A stretch of DNA of 17,974 nt from an uncultured Gammaproteobacteria bacterium (GCA_913043075.1 CAJWLI010000003.1:1-17974); one strand, 5' to 3'. Counted from the stretch's first letter, positions 8,163 through 16,585 are shown. The notes: generated by a model not told the origin, from the letters alone. Translations and numbers: made by a program.

Positions 8163-9020
8163 TTAAGAATCTGCCTCTGTCGAGCTTGCCTCTGTCGAGC
8201 TTGATTCTCCTAAATCTGCCTCGGCCGCTGCTTCCTCAATCTCGCTTTCTTCAGAAACTTGATCTTCGTTGTTAGTTTGTTCAACTGCTGAGGACTCCTC
8301 GATTTCAATAAAATCGTCTGGACGCATCACCCCATCACGTTTTTCTTTACCAGAGATTGCGGCGTCCGCTAATGAGGAAACAAAAAGTTTTATTGAACGA
8401 ATAGCGTCATCATTACCCGGGATGACGTAATCAATTCCATCGGGAGAACTGTTTGTGTCGACGATCCCAATAACGGGGATCCCCAACTTCCTTGCCTCTG
8501 TAATAGCAATATTTTCGTAATCAACATCAACAACAAAAATTGCGTCGGGGAGGCCTCCCATATTTTTAATTCCCCCTAAGCTAGCTTCAAGCTTATCCAA
8601 ATCTCTCTGAAGCGATAACGCCTCTTTCTTCGTAAGTTTCTCGAATGTGCCATCAGTAGATAGCATTTCTAAATCTCTCAATCGCCGGATAGATTGTCTT
8701 ATCGTTTTGTAATTGGTTAACATTCCGCCCAACCATCGTTTGTCGACATAAGGCATTCCGCAACGCTCTGCTTCCTCTTTTATTACTTTGCCTGCACTTC
8801 GCTTCGTGCCTACAAACAAGACCTTGTTATTCTTTTGCACAAGATCGTTAACAAACTCTGCCGCCGCGTTTAGGGCTGGGAGGGTTTCTTCAAGGTTGAT
8901 GATATGGATGTTATTCCTTACACCAAAAATGAATTTAGACATCTTTGGGTTCCAATATCTTTTTTGGTGACCAAAATGAACACCGGCCTCTAATAATTCC
9001 TTCATAGATACACTAGTCAT
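8163..9020 (-). CDS. rpsB: 30S ribosomal protein S2 with acidic C-terminal tail
   Basis: S2 binds late to the 30S head-body junction and recruits S1. The core begins with the typical MKELLEAGVHFGHQKRYWNP and continues through RNNIHIINLEETL, VGTKRSAGK, RWLGGMLTNYKTIRQS and PDAIFVVDV. At 285 residues it is longer than E. coli S2 (241) because of a strongly acidic, Ser/Thr/Ala-rich tail of about 50 residues (from roughly 235), ending in a repeated STEAS-type stretch. The ATG at 9020 has a GGAG site. The gene heads the minus-strand cluster behind its own promoter and leader, which fits S2 autoregulation in this class. Confidence 0.99.
   Translation of the reverse strand: MTSVSMKELLEAGVHFGHQKRYWNPKMSKFIFGVRNNIHIINLEETLPALNAAAEFVNDLVQKNNKVLFVGTKRSAGKVIKEEAERCGMPYVDKRWLGGMLTNYKTIRQSIRRLRDLEMLSTDGTFEKLTKKEALSLQRDLDKLEASLGGIKNMGGLPDAIFVVDVDYENIAITEARKLGIPVIGIVDTNSSPDGIDYVIPGNDDAIRSIKLFVSSLADAAISGKEKRDGVMRPDDFIEIEESSAVEQTNNEDQVSEESEIEEAAAEADLGESSSTEASSTEADS
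8172..8201. repeat. Perfect 15-bp tandem duplication in the rpsB 3' end
   Basis: The plus-strand unit TGCCTCTGTCGAGCT occurs twice head to tail (8172-8186 and 8187-8201). It is in frame and duplicates five residues in the acidic tail of S2. An exact copy suggests a recent slippage event or relaxed constraint on the tail. Confidence 0.9.
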
Positions 9021-9142
9021 AGCATCTCCGTTTCTTATTTTGGGTTAAGCCTCCAAAAGCCCCATAGTCCAACCGTTTCGAAAGGACGGCACCCGAACCA
9101 TGTGACGACTTCTGTGAGAATTTTTCAGCCAAAGCAGCTGAG
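9021..9142 (-). promoter_or_regulatory. Probable S2 autoregulatory leader of rpsB-tsf
   Basis: About 120 bases lie between the predicted transcription start and the rpsB ATG with no reading frame of note. On the minus strand there are two local stems: TCAGC pairing with GCTGA (around 9141-9125) and CCGT pairing with ACGG around TTCGAA (around 9088-9072). Gammaproteobacterial rpsB leaders are known to bind S2 and shut down rpsB-tsf translation. The length and position here fit that role, but the fold was judged by eye and not scored against a model. Confidence 0.5.
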
Positions 9143-9148
9143 CCGAGT

Positions 9149-9157
9149 TTTATACCA
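9149..9157 (-). promoter_or_regulatory. rpsB promoter, extended -10
   Basis: The minus strand reads TGGTATAAA (9157-9149), an extended -10 (TG, one base, TATAAA) followed by a C/G-containing discriminator ACTCGGC. No good -35 lies 17 bases upstream, which is common for extended -10 promoters. Start of transcription would be near 9142. The TGTGGTATAAA core resembles rpsB promoters I know from other gammaproteobacteria. This is probably the main promoter of the whole minus-strand cluster. Confidence 0.7.
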
Positions 9158-9277
9158 CAATTCCCATTAATTTGCTGAATAAAAGTCTTTTTTAAGAAAA
9201 TTACCTGGGGTATAAAAAATAATAGACGGTAACTGCACAGAGTCCCCATCGAATTCTCATCATAAATAGGGAATCTC

Positions 9278-9286
9278 TGCTAAAAT
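9278..9286 (+). promoter_or_regulatory. map promoter, extended -10
   Basis: TGCTAAAAT (9278-9286) is an extended -10 placed 25 bases ahead of the map ATG. No recognisable -35 is present. It would drive the map-glnD-dapC run, divergent from rpsB. Between it and the rpsB promoter (about 120 bp) the sequence is AT-rich with no gene. Confidence 0.55.
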
Positions 9287-9311
9287 TAGGGATTTAGAGT
9301 AAGCAACTTTT

Positions 9312-10094
9312 ATGACGATTGAGATAAAGTCTTCAGAAGACATTGATAAAATGAGGCTTGTTGGAAGACTAGCCGCTGAACAATTAGAAATGGTAGAAGA
9401 GTTTGTAAAGCCTGGAGTAAGCACAGAAAAACTTAATCAAATTTGTCACGATTACACAATTGAAATACAAAATGCTATTCCCGCTCCACTGAATTATCGT
9501 GGTTTCCCTAAATCAATATGTACATCTGTAAACCATGTTGTTTGCCACGGCATTCCAAACGAGAAAAAAATCCTTAAAGATGGCGACATAATAAACATTG
9601 ACATCACTTTAAAGAAAAACGAATTCCATGGAGACACCAGCAAGACCTTTCTGGTAGGAAATACGAGCAAACTGGCGACCCGCTTGACAGAAGTTTGTCA
9701 AGAATCACTTTATCTCGGTATTAAAGCAGTCCGGCCGGGAGGGTACGTTGGCGATATTGGTGCCGTGATTCAAAAGTACGTGGAGCGAAATAGATTTTCT
9801 GTAGTGCGAGAATACTGCGGGCATGGTATCGGAAAGGTGTTTCACGACGAACCTCAGATATTGCATTATGGGAAAGAGGGAACAGGACCTGAACTTCGTC
9901 CTGGAATGGTCTTTACGATCGAGCCGATGGTGAACGCCGGCAAACCAAACGTAAAACTTTTACCAGATAATTGGACGGTTGTAACAAAAGACCACAAGCT
10001 AACTGCGCAATGGGAACACACGATATTGGTGACCGAAACTGGCTATGAAATTTTGACCTGGAGAAAAGACGACACTATCGAAAGGTGCAATTGA
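9312..10094 (+). CDS. map: Methionine aminopeptidase, type I
   Basis: MAP removes the initiator Met from new proteins in the cytoplasm and is essential. All active-site residues sit at the same numbers as in the E. coli enzyme: H79 (CHGIP), metal ligands D97 (INIDIT) and D108 (FHGDTSKTF), H171 (CGHGIG), E204 (FTIEPM) and E235 (QWEHT). The 260 residues are of normal length and lack the N-terminal zinc-finger extension of type Ib enzymes. The ribosome site before ATG 9312 is weak (GAGTAAG). It is divergent from rpsB and 3 bp upstream of glnD, as in E. coli and Pseudomonas. Confidence 0.99.
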   Translation: MTIEIKSSEDIDKMRLVGRLAAEQLEMVEEFVKPGVSTEKLNQICHDYTIEIQNAIPAPLNYRGFPKSICTSVNHVVCHGIPNEKKILKDGDIINIDITLKKNEFHGDTSKTFLVGNTSKLATRLTEVCQESLYLGIKAVRPGGYVGDIGAVIQKYVERNRFSVVREYCGHGIGKVFHDEPQILHYGKEGTGPELRPGMVFTIEPMVNAGKPNVKLLPDNWTVVTKDHKLTAQWEHTILVTETGYEILTWRKDDTIERCN

Positions 10095-10097
10095 AAA

Positions 10098-12794
10098 ATG
10101 TTTGAGGAAACTTTGGCGCAACTAAAAGTTAACCTCGAAAATCCTGTAAGCAGAGTTTTTCCGCTTAAAGAAGCTATACGGACCGCCAAAAATAAGCTTA
10201 GCGTTGCGTTCTACGAGAACGCCGACGTCGCCACAATAATTCACGAATACTCGAATTTTATCTATGAAGTGCTTGGTTTCGCTTGGGATGAATTCAAGTG
10301 GATCGAAAATGATAAAAGTTGGCGTAAATCCAGGATCGCCCTGCTTGCCGTTGGTGGATTTGGCAGAAAAGAATTACTACCTCATTCAGACATCGATATC
10401 CTTATTCTTTTAGAAAGAGATGATGTTTATCTGAACAGGGATAATATTCAAAGCTTTGTGACTCTTCTCTGGGATGTGGGGCTGAACGTAGGACATAGCG
10501 TCAGATCATTAAGAGACTGCAAGAGAGAGGCTTTGTCTGACGTAACAAGCTTAACTTCGATGACAGAGGCTAGAATTATTCGGGGGAAGCTAGTTTTGCT
10601 AGAAAAGCTTAATGCTTTACTTCACCCCAAAAAGCTTTGGGATAAAAAGAAATTCTATATAGCGAAAGCTAACGAGCAAAAGATTAGGCACGAAAAATCC
10701 GACTACACCGAATATTCACTTGAACCAAACGTAAAAACATCTGCTGGAGGCTTGCGAGACATCCAGACCCTGCAGTGGGTAGCAGCCCGCACGTTCGCAA
10801 CACTAGATTTCAAGGAACTAGCAGCAAAGCAAATCATAAGTCGTTATGAGCATGACCGTCTTGTTGAGGCAAGAACGTTCTTGTGGAAGATCAGGTTTGG
10901 ATTGCACATTTTGACGGGAAGAGACGAAAACCGGCTTCTTTTTTCTCACCAACAATCCCTGGCAAAACAAATGGGCTACCAAGATAAAGATCAGCTCGCA
11001 GTAGAGCAATTCATGCAGAACTATTATATTTGTGCTTCGACCGTAAATACGGTCAACGAAACCCTAATGAAATATTTTGAAGAAGAAATATGGGAACACA
11101 ACAAAAACAAGAAAGCAGTTCAACTAGATAGGAATTTTAACTTAGTAAATGATCTGATCGAACTATCTTCTCCAACAGCTTTTCAGGACACGCCTGGTGC
11201 TTTGTTTGAAATGTTTCTTTGGGCAGCCACGGACAACCGCATAAAAGGTTTTAGCTCCTCGACCATACGACTCGCGCAAAAAAATATTCACGTGATTAAC
11301 GAGGATTTTAGGATAGATCCAAAAAATAATGCTGCTTTTTTGAAAATCCTAGGTGCGCCGAATCATTTGTTTACCCAGTTAAGGCGAATGGGCCGCTGGG
11401 GCATATTAGGCGCATATCTGCCAGAATTTCAAAGGGTAATCGGACACATGCAATTTGATCTGTTTCACAGTTACACGGTTGATGCGCACACTCTTCAAGT
11501 AGTTCGGAACATGAGGAGATTTCGGTACAAAAACAACGAACAAAAATTTCCAATAGCCGCTCATATTCATTCTCGACTTCCGAGAGTGGAACTATTATAC
11601 ATCGCCGGGTTTTATCACGACTTGGGAAAGGGGTTGAAAGGCGACCACTCAAAAATTGGTTCAGCGATAGCAAAGAAATTTTGTCTAAACCATCGGCTTC
11701 CCCTTTGGGATACAAATTTAGTCTGTTGGTTGGTAGAAAATCATTTGGTAATGTCAACTACGGCGCAACGCGAAGACATACAAGATCCAAATATTATTCA
11801 TAACTTTGCCAAATTTGTTGGTGATCAAACCAGATTAGACTATCTCTACGCCCTAACCGTTGCTGACATGAACGCAACAAACTCAAATCTTTGGAATGGA
11901 TGGCGCGCATCATTAATGAACCAATTGTACTCTGAAACAAAAAAGACCCTCAGAAAAGGTTTAGAAATGGTGATTGACAAAAACGAATATCTCGAAGATG
12001 TTCGACAAAATGCTATGGAATCTCTAGAGAAAGATGGCTTCAATTTTAAAGAAATCGAGAGAGTCTGGTCACGAGTCGATGACGAATACTTCCTAAAAGA
12101 AAGAGTTATCGACATAACCTGGCACACAAGAGCTATATTGCAAGAACCTAATTCGGAAAAGCCGATTGTATTAGTTCGTAATGATAAATCTAGAGCCAGC
12201 GACTCTGGTTACACTCAGATATTTGTTCACACAAAAAACCGAGAAGACTTATTCACTTCAATTATTTTAGCCATTGATGGACTCCAACTTAATGTTGTTG
12301 ATGCGAGAATCGCAACCTCAAAAGATAATAAAAAAACATTCAACACTTTTGCCGTGCTTGAAAAAACCGGTCTGTCAGTAGAAGAAAATACAACAAGAAT
12401 CGAGCAAATAAGATCTCGCATTGAAGATTCAATAGCGAAAAAAGGAAAGAAGTCTAGATATTTGCCATTAAGAACTGCATCCCTTGAACAGTTCGTGAGT
12501 AAAACCAGTATCAATATAAACAAGAAAAGTGAAGAACAGGACATATGGGTGATTGAGGTTACCACCGCAGATAGACCCGGGATCCTTGCGGTCATCGGAG
12601 ACTCGTTTAACCAGTTTGAGATAGATATCATATCTGCCCGGATAACTACGCTCGGAGAAAAAGTTGAAGATATCTTTTATGTCACATCTAATTCGATTAA
12701 TTTCACAATAGATCAACCGAAAGCCCATGAGTTAAGATTAGCTCTTCAAGAATCCCTAGATAATCACGCACAAAAGCTGATGAATGAAAAATGA
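10098..12794 (+). CDS. glnD: GlnD, PII uridylyltransferase/uridylyl-removing enzyme
   Basis: GlnD is the glutamine sensor that uridylylates PII when glutamine is low and de-uridylylates it when glutamine is high, steering glutamine synthetase and nitrogen gene expression. Its 898 residues are close to the E. coli length (890). The nucleotidyltransferase motif GGFGRKELLPHSDID (metal aspartates D98 and D100) is followed by the PII-uridylyltransferase helical domain. The HD domain has H507-D508 in FYHDLGKGLKGDHSKIG and supplies the removing activity. Two C-terminal ACT domains (from about 689, and from about 816 with TTADRPGILAVIGDSF) bind glutamine. All four parts are intact. It starts 3 bp after map, and its stop overlaps dapC by 4 bp. 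Confidence 0.99.
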   Translation: MFEETLAQLKVNLENPVSRVFPLKEAIRTAKNKLSVAFYENADVATIIHEYSNFIYEVLGFAWDEFKWIENDKSWRKSRIALLAVGGFGRKELLPHSDIDILILLERDDVYLNRDNIQSFVTLLWDVGLNVGHSVRSLRDCKREALSDVTSLTSMTEARIIRGKLVLLEKLNALLHPKKLWDKKKFYIAKANEQKIRHEKSDYTEYSLEPNVKTSAGGLRDIQTLQWVAARTFATLDFKELAAKQIISRYEHDRLVEARTFLWKIRFGLHILTGRDENRLLFSHQQSLAKQMGYQDKDQLAVEQFMQNYYICASTVNTVNETLMKYFEEEIWEHNKNKKAVQLDRNFNLVNDLIELSSPTAFQDTPGALFEMFLWAATDNRIKGFSSSTIRLAQKNIHVINEDFRIDPKNNAAFLKILGAPNHLFTQLRRMGRWGILGAYLPEFQRVIGHMQFDLFHSYTVDAHTLQVVRNMRRFRYKNNEQKFPIAAHIHSRLPRVELLYIAGFYHDLGKGLKGDHSKIGSAIAKKFCLNHRLPLWDTNLVCWLVENHLVMSTTAQREDIQDPNIIHNFAKFVGDQTRLDYLYALTVADMNATNSNLWNGWRASLMNQLYSETKKTLRKGLEMVIDKNEYLEDVRQNAMESLEKDGFNFKEIERVWSRVDDEYFLKERVIDITWHTRAILQEPNSEKPIVLVRNDKSRASDSGYTQIFVHTKNREDLFTSIILAIDGLQLNVVDARIATSKDNKKTFNTFAVLEKTGLSVEENTTRIEQIRSRIEDSIAKKGKKSRYLPLRTASLEQFVSKTSININKKSEEQDIWVIEVTTADRPGILAVIGDSFNQFEIDIISARITTLGEKVEDIFYVTSNSINFTIDQPKAHELRLALQESLDNHAQKLMNEK

Positions 12795-13993
12795 ACGACG
12801 AACTTGAGAGATTGCAAGCCTATCCTTTTCAAAAACTAGCTGACCTTCTTAACAGCACCCCAACAAAGTCAAAGGATAAGGCAATAGCCTTAACGATTGG
12901 CGAACCTAAGCATACCCCTCCGGATTTTGTTTTAAAATTTTTTCAGGACTCAAGAAAGCTATCAGCAGCTCTGGGTTCATATCCAGCTACACGAGGCTCA
13001 AAGAGCCTAAGGGATAGCGTGGCCCAATTTTTAGGAAAACGATACGACCTAAAAACGCCGGTAGATTCAGAAAGACAAATACTGCCAGTTAACGGTACAA
13101 GAGAAGCGCTTTTTGCGATAGCTCAATGCGTAATATCAAATAAGTCGCCTGGTCTAGTACTAATGCCGAATCCGTTTTATCAAATATACGAAGGAGCGGG
13201 GATACTCGCGGGGAGCAAACCCCACTTCATTAATTGTTTTGAAGACACTAATTTCCAGCCTAATTTCGAAAAAGTGGATCAATCGACTTGGGCAAAGTGC
13301 AAACTTCTTTATATTTGCACGCCCGGGAATCCTAGTGGAGCGGTTATTCCCATGGAAACTATGAAACAACTTATCCAACTTTCTGATGAGCACAATTTTG
13401 TTATCGTATCCGATGAATGTTACTCAGAAATTTATCACACAGAGTCATCGCCACCGCCGGGATTACTTCAAGCCTGTGATAGGTTAAACAGGAGCACCTT
13501 TAAAAACTGCTTGGTCTTCAACTCCCTATCCAAACGATCCAACCTCCCGGGACTTAGATCCGGCTTCGTAGCTGGAGATGCAGAAATAATCGAAAAATTC
13601 CTTCTATACAGGACTTACCATGGATCAGCGATGCCGTTGCACCACCAATTTGTAAGCGAATTAGCCTGGGCGGATGAAGATCACGTAATACAAAACCGAA
13701 GCTTATACCGGAAAAAGGTATCCGCAATTAAAAAGGCTCTCGAAACAGTGCTGTCCGTTCCTGCACCCGAATGCGGGTTCTTTTTGTGGCCTAAGACACC
13801 CGGCTCTGACACACAATTTAGCCTAGATCTTTTCGAACAGACCAACACAAAAGCTCTTCCCGGCAGTTTCTTATCCAGAAATACCCCCGAGGGGAATCCA
13901 GGCAAAAATCGGGTCAGACTAGCACTAGTGAATTCTCTGGAAGAATGCGAAGAGGCAGCGATTCGAATTAGACAATTCATGAATAATCAATAA
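12791..13993 (+). CDS. dapC: DapC, succinyldiaminopimelate transaminase
   Basis: This fold-type I PLP aminotransferase most likely converts N-succinyl-2-amino-6-ketopimelate to N-succinyl-LL-diaminopimelate with glutamate as donor. The 400 residues show GEPKHTPPDFVLKF near the N-terminus, YPATRGSKSLRDSVA, the aspartate-containing VSDECYSEIYH, and the PLP Schiff-base lysine K248 in SLSKRSNLPGLRSGF. Aminotransferases of this class are easily confused, but its place between glnD and dapD/dapE matches dapC in Pseudomonas. The ATG overlaps the glnD stop in an ATGA junction, so the two are probably translationally coupled. Confidence 0.93.
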   Translation: MNDELERLQAYPFQKLADLLNSTPTKSKDKAIALTIGEPKHTPPDFVLKFFQDSRKLSAALGSYPATRGSKSLRDSVAQFLGKRYDLKTPVDSERQILPVNGTREALFAIAQCVISNKSPGLVLMPNPFYQIYEGAGILAGSKPHFINCFEDTNFQPNFEKVDQSTWAKCKLLYICTPGNPSGAVIPMETMKQLIQLSDEHNFVIVSDECYSEIYHTESSPPPGLLQACDRLNRSTFKNCLVFNSLSKRSNLPGLRSGFVAGDAEIIEKFLLYRTYHGSAMPLHHQFVSELAWADEDHVIQNRSLYRKKVSAIKKALETVLSVPAPECGFFLWPKTPGSDTQFSLDLFEQTNTKALPGSFLSRNTPEGNPGKNRVRLALVNSLEECEEAAIRIRQFMNNQ

Positions 13994-14024
13994 AACTAAT
14001 TTAGTGATACAAGCCGCATCAACG

Positions 14025-14030
14025 TATAAT
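14025..14030 (+). promoter_or_regulatory. Candidate dapD promoter (-10)
   Basis: A perfect TATAAT lies in the 54-bp gap between dapC and dapD, 17 bases before the dapD GTG. A weak -35 (TTAGTG, 14001-14006) sits 18 bases upstream. The predicted start of transcription would fall only about 10 bases before the gene, giving a very short leader. Read-through from dapC is also possible. Confidence 0.55.
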
Positions 14031-14047
14031 GATTCAACTTTTTTTAA

Positions 14048-15076
14048 GTGAGCAATGACATGTTTGCACTTGGGTTCGGCTTGGGCACTAAAAACAAGAA
14101 AGGTGAGTGGTTAGAAACCTTCTTCCCGGTTCCTATATTATCACCAGAGCGAGAAATCGTTGATATAGTTAAAAAAAATACTAGCTACACCGATGGAAAC
14201 CGAGATCTTGCGTTATCGACGAAAGAAATATCGGAATGCGCGCGCGAGATCAAAGATTCCGAACAAAAAAAACTGTTAGAAAAGTTAGCCTCGTCCTCTA
14301 TGCCAAAGGTAATTTCAGTCATAGAGACTGATAGTGCGGTTAAGTCAACTCCTGAAGCCTACCTAAAACTCCACTTGCTTTCGACTCGCTTAGCTAAGCC
14401 AAATGGCATTAATCTAGAGAATATTTTCACATGCCTTCCAACTGTCGCCTGGACAAGTGATGGAGCAGTTGACCCGAGCGAACTTGAGGAAGTGATCATG
14501 GAAAACCGACTTAAAGGTAAACACGTAGAGATTTTTTCTTTAGACAAATTTCCTAGAATGACCAACTATGTTATCCCTAGCGGGGTGCGAATAGCCCATT
14601 CCGCCCGAATCAGATTGGGGGCGTTTCTTGGAGAAGGCACGACGGTGATGCACGAGGGTTTTGTTAATTTCAATGCAGGAACTACCGGTCCCAACATGGT
14701 CGAGGGACGAATTTCTCAAGGGGTCGTGGTCGGATCGGGGACAGACCTCGGAGGAAGCGCGAGCACAGCGGGAACGCTTTCAGGGGGCGGAAATGTTTTA
14801 ATCACGATTGGTAAAGACTGTCTTATTTCCGCCAATGCAGGGACTGGAATTCCCTTGGGTGACCGATGCACTATCGAGGCAGGCTTATACATCACCCCAG
14901 GAACTTTAGTTAGAGTATTAGATGAAAATAGAGAGACTATAAAAGAAGTAAAGGCAAGAGAGCTCTCAGGACAATCGGATATGTTGTTCATTAGAAATTC
15001 TCTTTCGGGAGTACTTGAATGTCGTACTAACAGAAATGCCATTTCTTTGAACCCGCTGTTGCACGACAATAATTAG
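14048..15076 (+). CDS. dapD: DapD, tetrahydrodipicolinate N-succinyltransferase (long, Pseudomonas-type)
   Basis: DapD transfers succinyl from succinyl-CoA to tetrahydrodipicolinate, opening the succinylase branch of lysine and diaminopimelate synthesis. The 342 residues are close to the Pseudomonas form and longer than E. coli DapD (274). Landmarks are STPEAYLKLHLLSTRL, the segment VFSLDKFP-like IFSLDKFPRMTNYVIPSGVR, the left-handed beta-helix stretch RIRLGAFLGEGTTVMHEGFV, then GTLSGGGNVLITIG and GTGIPLGDRCTIEAGLYITP. The start is taken as GTG at 14048 because MSNDMFALGFG then matches the length of the Pseudomonas N-terminus; ATG at 14060 is the alternative. Its neighbours dapC and dapE catalyse the next two steps of the same branch. 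Confidence 0.97.
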   Translation: MSNDMFALGFGLGTKNKKGEWLETFFPVPILSPEREIVDIVKKNTSYTDGNRDLALSTKEISECAREIKDSEQKKLLEKLASSSMPKVISVIETDSAVKSTPEAYLKLHLLSTRLAKPNGINLENIFTCLPTVAWTSDGAVDPSELEEVIMENRLKGKHVEIFSLDKFPRMTNYVIPSGVRIAHSARIRLGAFLGEGTTVMHEGFVNFNAGTTGPNMVEGRISQGVVVGSGTDLGGSASTAGTLSGGGNVLITIGKDCLISANAGTGIPLGDRCTIEAGLYITPGTLVRVLDENRETIKEVKARELSGQSDMLFIRNSLSGVLECRTNRNAISLNPLLHDNN

Positions 15077-15086
15077 AGCTCCGACT

Positions 15087-16220
15087 ATGAACACGCTTGA
15101 TCTTGCTAAAATACTTATCAAAGAGCGATCGATTTCTCCAAACGACAGCAACTGTCAGGAAATTATAAAAAAGAATTTGATTGAACAGGGCTTTGAAGTA
15201 AAAGACCTTCCCTTTGGACCAGTTAAAAACCTTTGGGCAACAAGAACAGGAGGAAAAAAAGGCCGAACGTTTTGCTTTGCAGGCCATACTGACGTAGTCC
15301 CAGCAGGACCTTTAGAATCCTGGGAATTTGATCCCTTCGAAGGAACAGTTCACGACAATATACTCCATGGCAGGGGGGCAGCTGATATGAAGGGATCGCT
15401 CGCCGCTATGATTACCGCTACCGGGAGATTCTTAGAGACAGAAAAAGAGTATCCAGGGACTATTGCATTTCTTTTAACGTCAGATGAAGAGGATCAGGCG
15501 GTAGATGGGACAGCGAAGGCGATAAAAACGATAATGGCTGATGGGACAAAAATTGATTTCTGTTTGATAGGAGAACCCTCAAGTTCCCAGAAATTAGGAG
15601 ACACAATCCGGGTCGGACGACGGGGTTCCCTAAGCGGCAAGCTTTTAGTGAAAGGTATCCAGGGGCATGTGGCATACCCGGATCTCGCGAGAAACCCAAT
15701 TCACGAATGCTCTAACGTTTTAACAGCTTTGTGCACTGAAAAATGGGATTCCGGAAACGAATTTTTCCCCGCAACAAGTTTCCAGGTATCCAATATATCC
15801 GGTGGCACCGGAGTCAATAACGTAATCCCTGGTGAAGCTGTAATCGATTTCAATTTTCGGTTCTCTCCCGAACTAAGCGAGAAAGAAATCATAGCGAGAA
15901 CCGAGGATTTAATTAGAAGGAATTGCGAAGAGTTCCACATTGATTGGAAATTATCGGGCAATCCTTTTATCACCAAGGGAGGAACTCTAATCCCTGTGGT
16001 TCAAGAGGCAATCAAGAATTTTACCGGGCTTGAGACCATACTTTCTACCTCGGGCGGGACGTCGGATGGCCGCTTTATTGCGCCAATGGGAATCGAAGTA
16101 GTAGAGCTCGGACCGACAAACCGAACGATCCACAAAGTCAACGAGGCAATTCCTGTAAAAGAGATAGAAGATTTATCGAATATTTATGAGTTAATTCTTA
16201 AGAAGATATTCAAATCGTGA
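15087..16220 (+). CDS. dapE: DapE, succinyl-diaminopimelate desuccinylase
   Basis: DapE is a di-zinc M20-family hydrolase that frees LL-diaminopimelate from its succinyl form, in the cytoplasm. At 377 residues it is the usual length. All expected active-site residues are present: H67 and D69 (FAGHTDVVPAG), D100 (GRGAADMKG, bridging ligand), E134 (TSDEED, general base) with E135, E163 (IGEPSSS) and H349 (GPTNRTIHKVNE). The dimerisation domain fills the middle (about 180-290). It starts 10 bp after dapD, with GAG overlapping the dapD stop as a ribosome site. Its stop overlaps the next gene by 4 bp (GTGA). Confidence 0.99.
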   Translation: MNTLDLAKILIKERSISPNDSNCQEIIKKNLIEQGFEVKDLPFGPVKNLWATRTGGKKGRTFCFAGHTDVVPAGPLESWEFDPFEGTVHDNILHGRGAADMKGSLAAMITATGRFLETEKEYPGTIAFLLTSDEEDQAVDGTAKAIKTIMADGTKIDFCLIGEPSSSQKLGDTIRVGRRGSLSGKLLVKGIQGHVAYPDLARNPIHECSNVLTALCTEKWDSGNEFFPATSFQVSNISGGTGVNNVIPGEAVIDFNFRFSPELSEKEIIARTEDLIRRNCEEFHIDWKLSGNPFITKGGTLIPVVQEAIKNFTGLETILSTSGGTSDGRFIAPMGIEVVELGPTNRTIHKVNEAIPVKEIEDLSNIYELILKKIFKS

Positions 16221-16585
16221 ATTTCCCGGATATAGAAATTTATATAAAAAATCTAAAGATTAACGAAATAAATGCTTGGTTGGGCGCATTTTGGGGGGTA
16301 AGCAGCACAAGCCAGATTGGCTCGACTGCAGTGTTACAACTTTGCAACGCCGAACGGGAGTTAGAGTGCAGAATTTTAGAAAATGCAATAGAACCAGGTT
16401 TCACCTCGATCTTTTTTTCTCCTAACAAAACCAAATGGGAAACAGATCTCCAATGCGCCAGAGATGCATTCACCTACTTCCAACTTGAAGTTCGGTGCTC
16501 CACGGGTGGTTGGAATGAGAATTCCAATGAAGATGAGGATTGGTTCAAAATTGACAGCGACGGAATACATAGAATCAAATGGTAG
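16217..16585 (+). CDS. Unrecognised 122-residue soluble protein
   Basis: I do not recognise this protein. It has no signal peptide or membrane segment. It starts with a likely strand-helix pattern (PDIEIYIKNLKINEINAWLG), has a central FTSIFFSPNKTKWETDLQCA with alternating hydrophobics, three cysteines after residue 40 that do not form a metal motif, and an acidic, Trp-rich C-terminus ending DSDGIHRIKW. It appears to be a small cytoplasmic alpha/beta protein. The GTG start overlaps the dapE stop (GTGA) and its end overlaps gspN by 7 bp. These coupled junctions, and a frame free of stops on the coding strand, argue that it is real. No function can be assigned from the sequence; the location suggests cotranscription with dapE and perhaps gspN. 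Confidence 0.8.
   Translation: MNFPDIEIYIKNLKINEINAWLGAFWGVSSTSQIGSTAVLQLCNAERELECRILENAIEPGFTSIFFSPNKTKWETDLQCARDAFTYFQLEVRCSTGGWNENSNEDEDWFKIDSDGIHRIKW

Noticed and set aside
11371..12728. Several minus-strand frames of 86-134 codons opposite glnD
   Set aside because: glnD is intact and conserved through this stretch, and the antisense products have no known features or ribosome sites.
12468..12790. Possible degraded extra domain at the end of GlnD
   Set aside because: It is the normal second ACT domain; the reading frame and motifs are intact.
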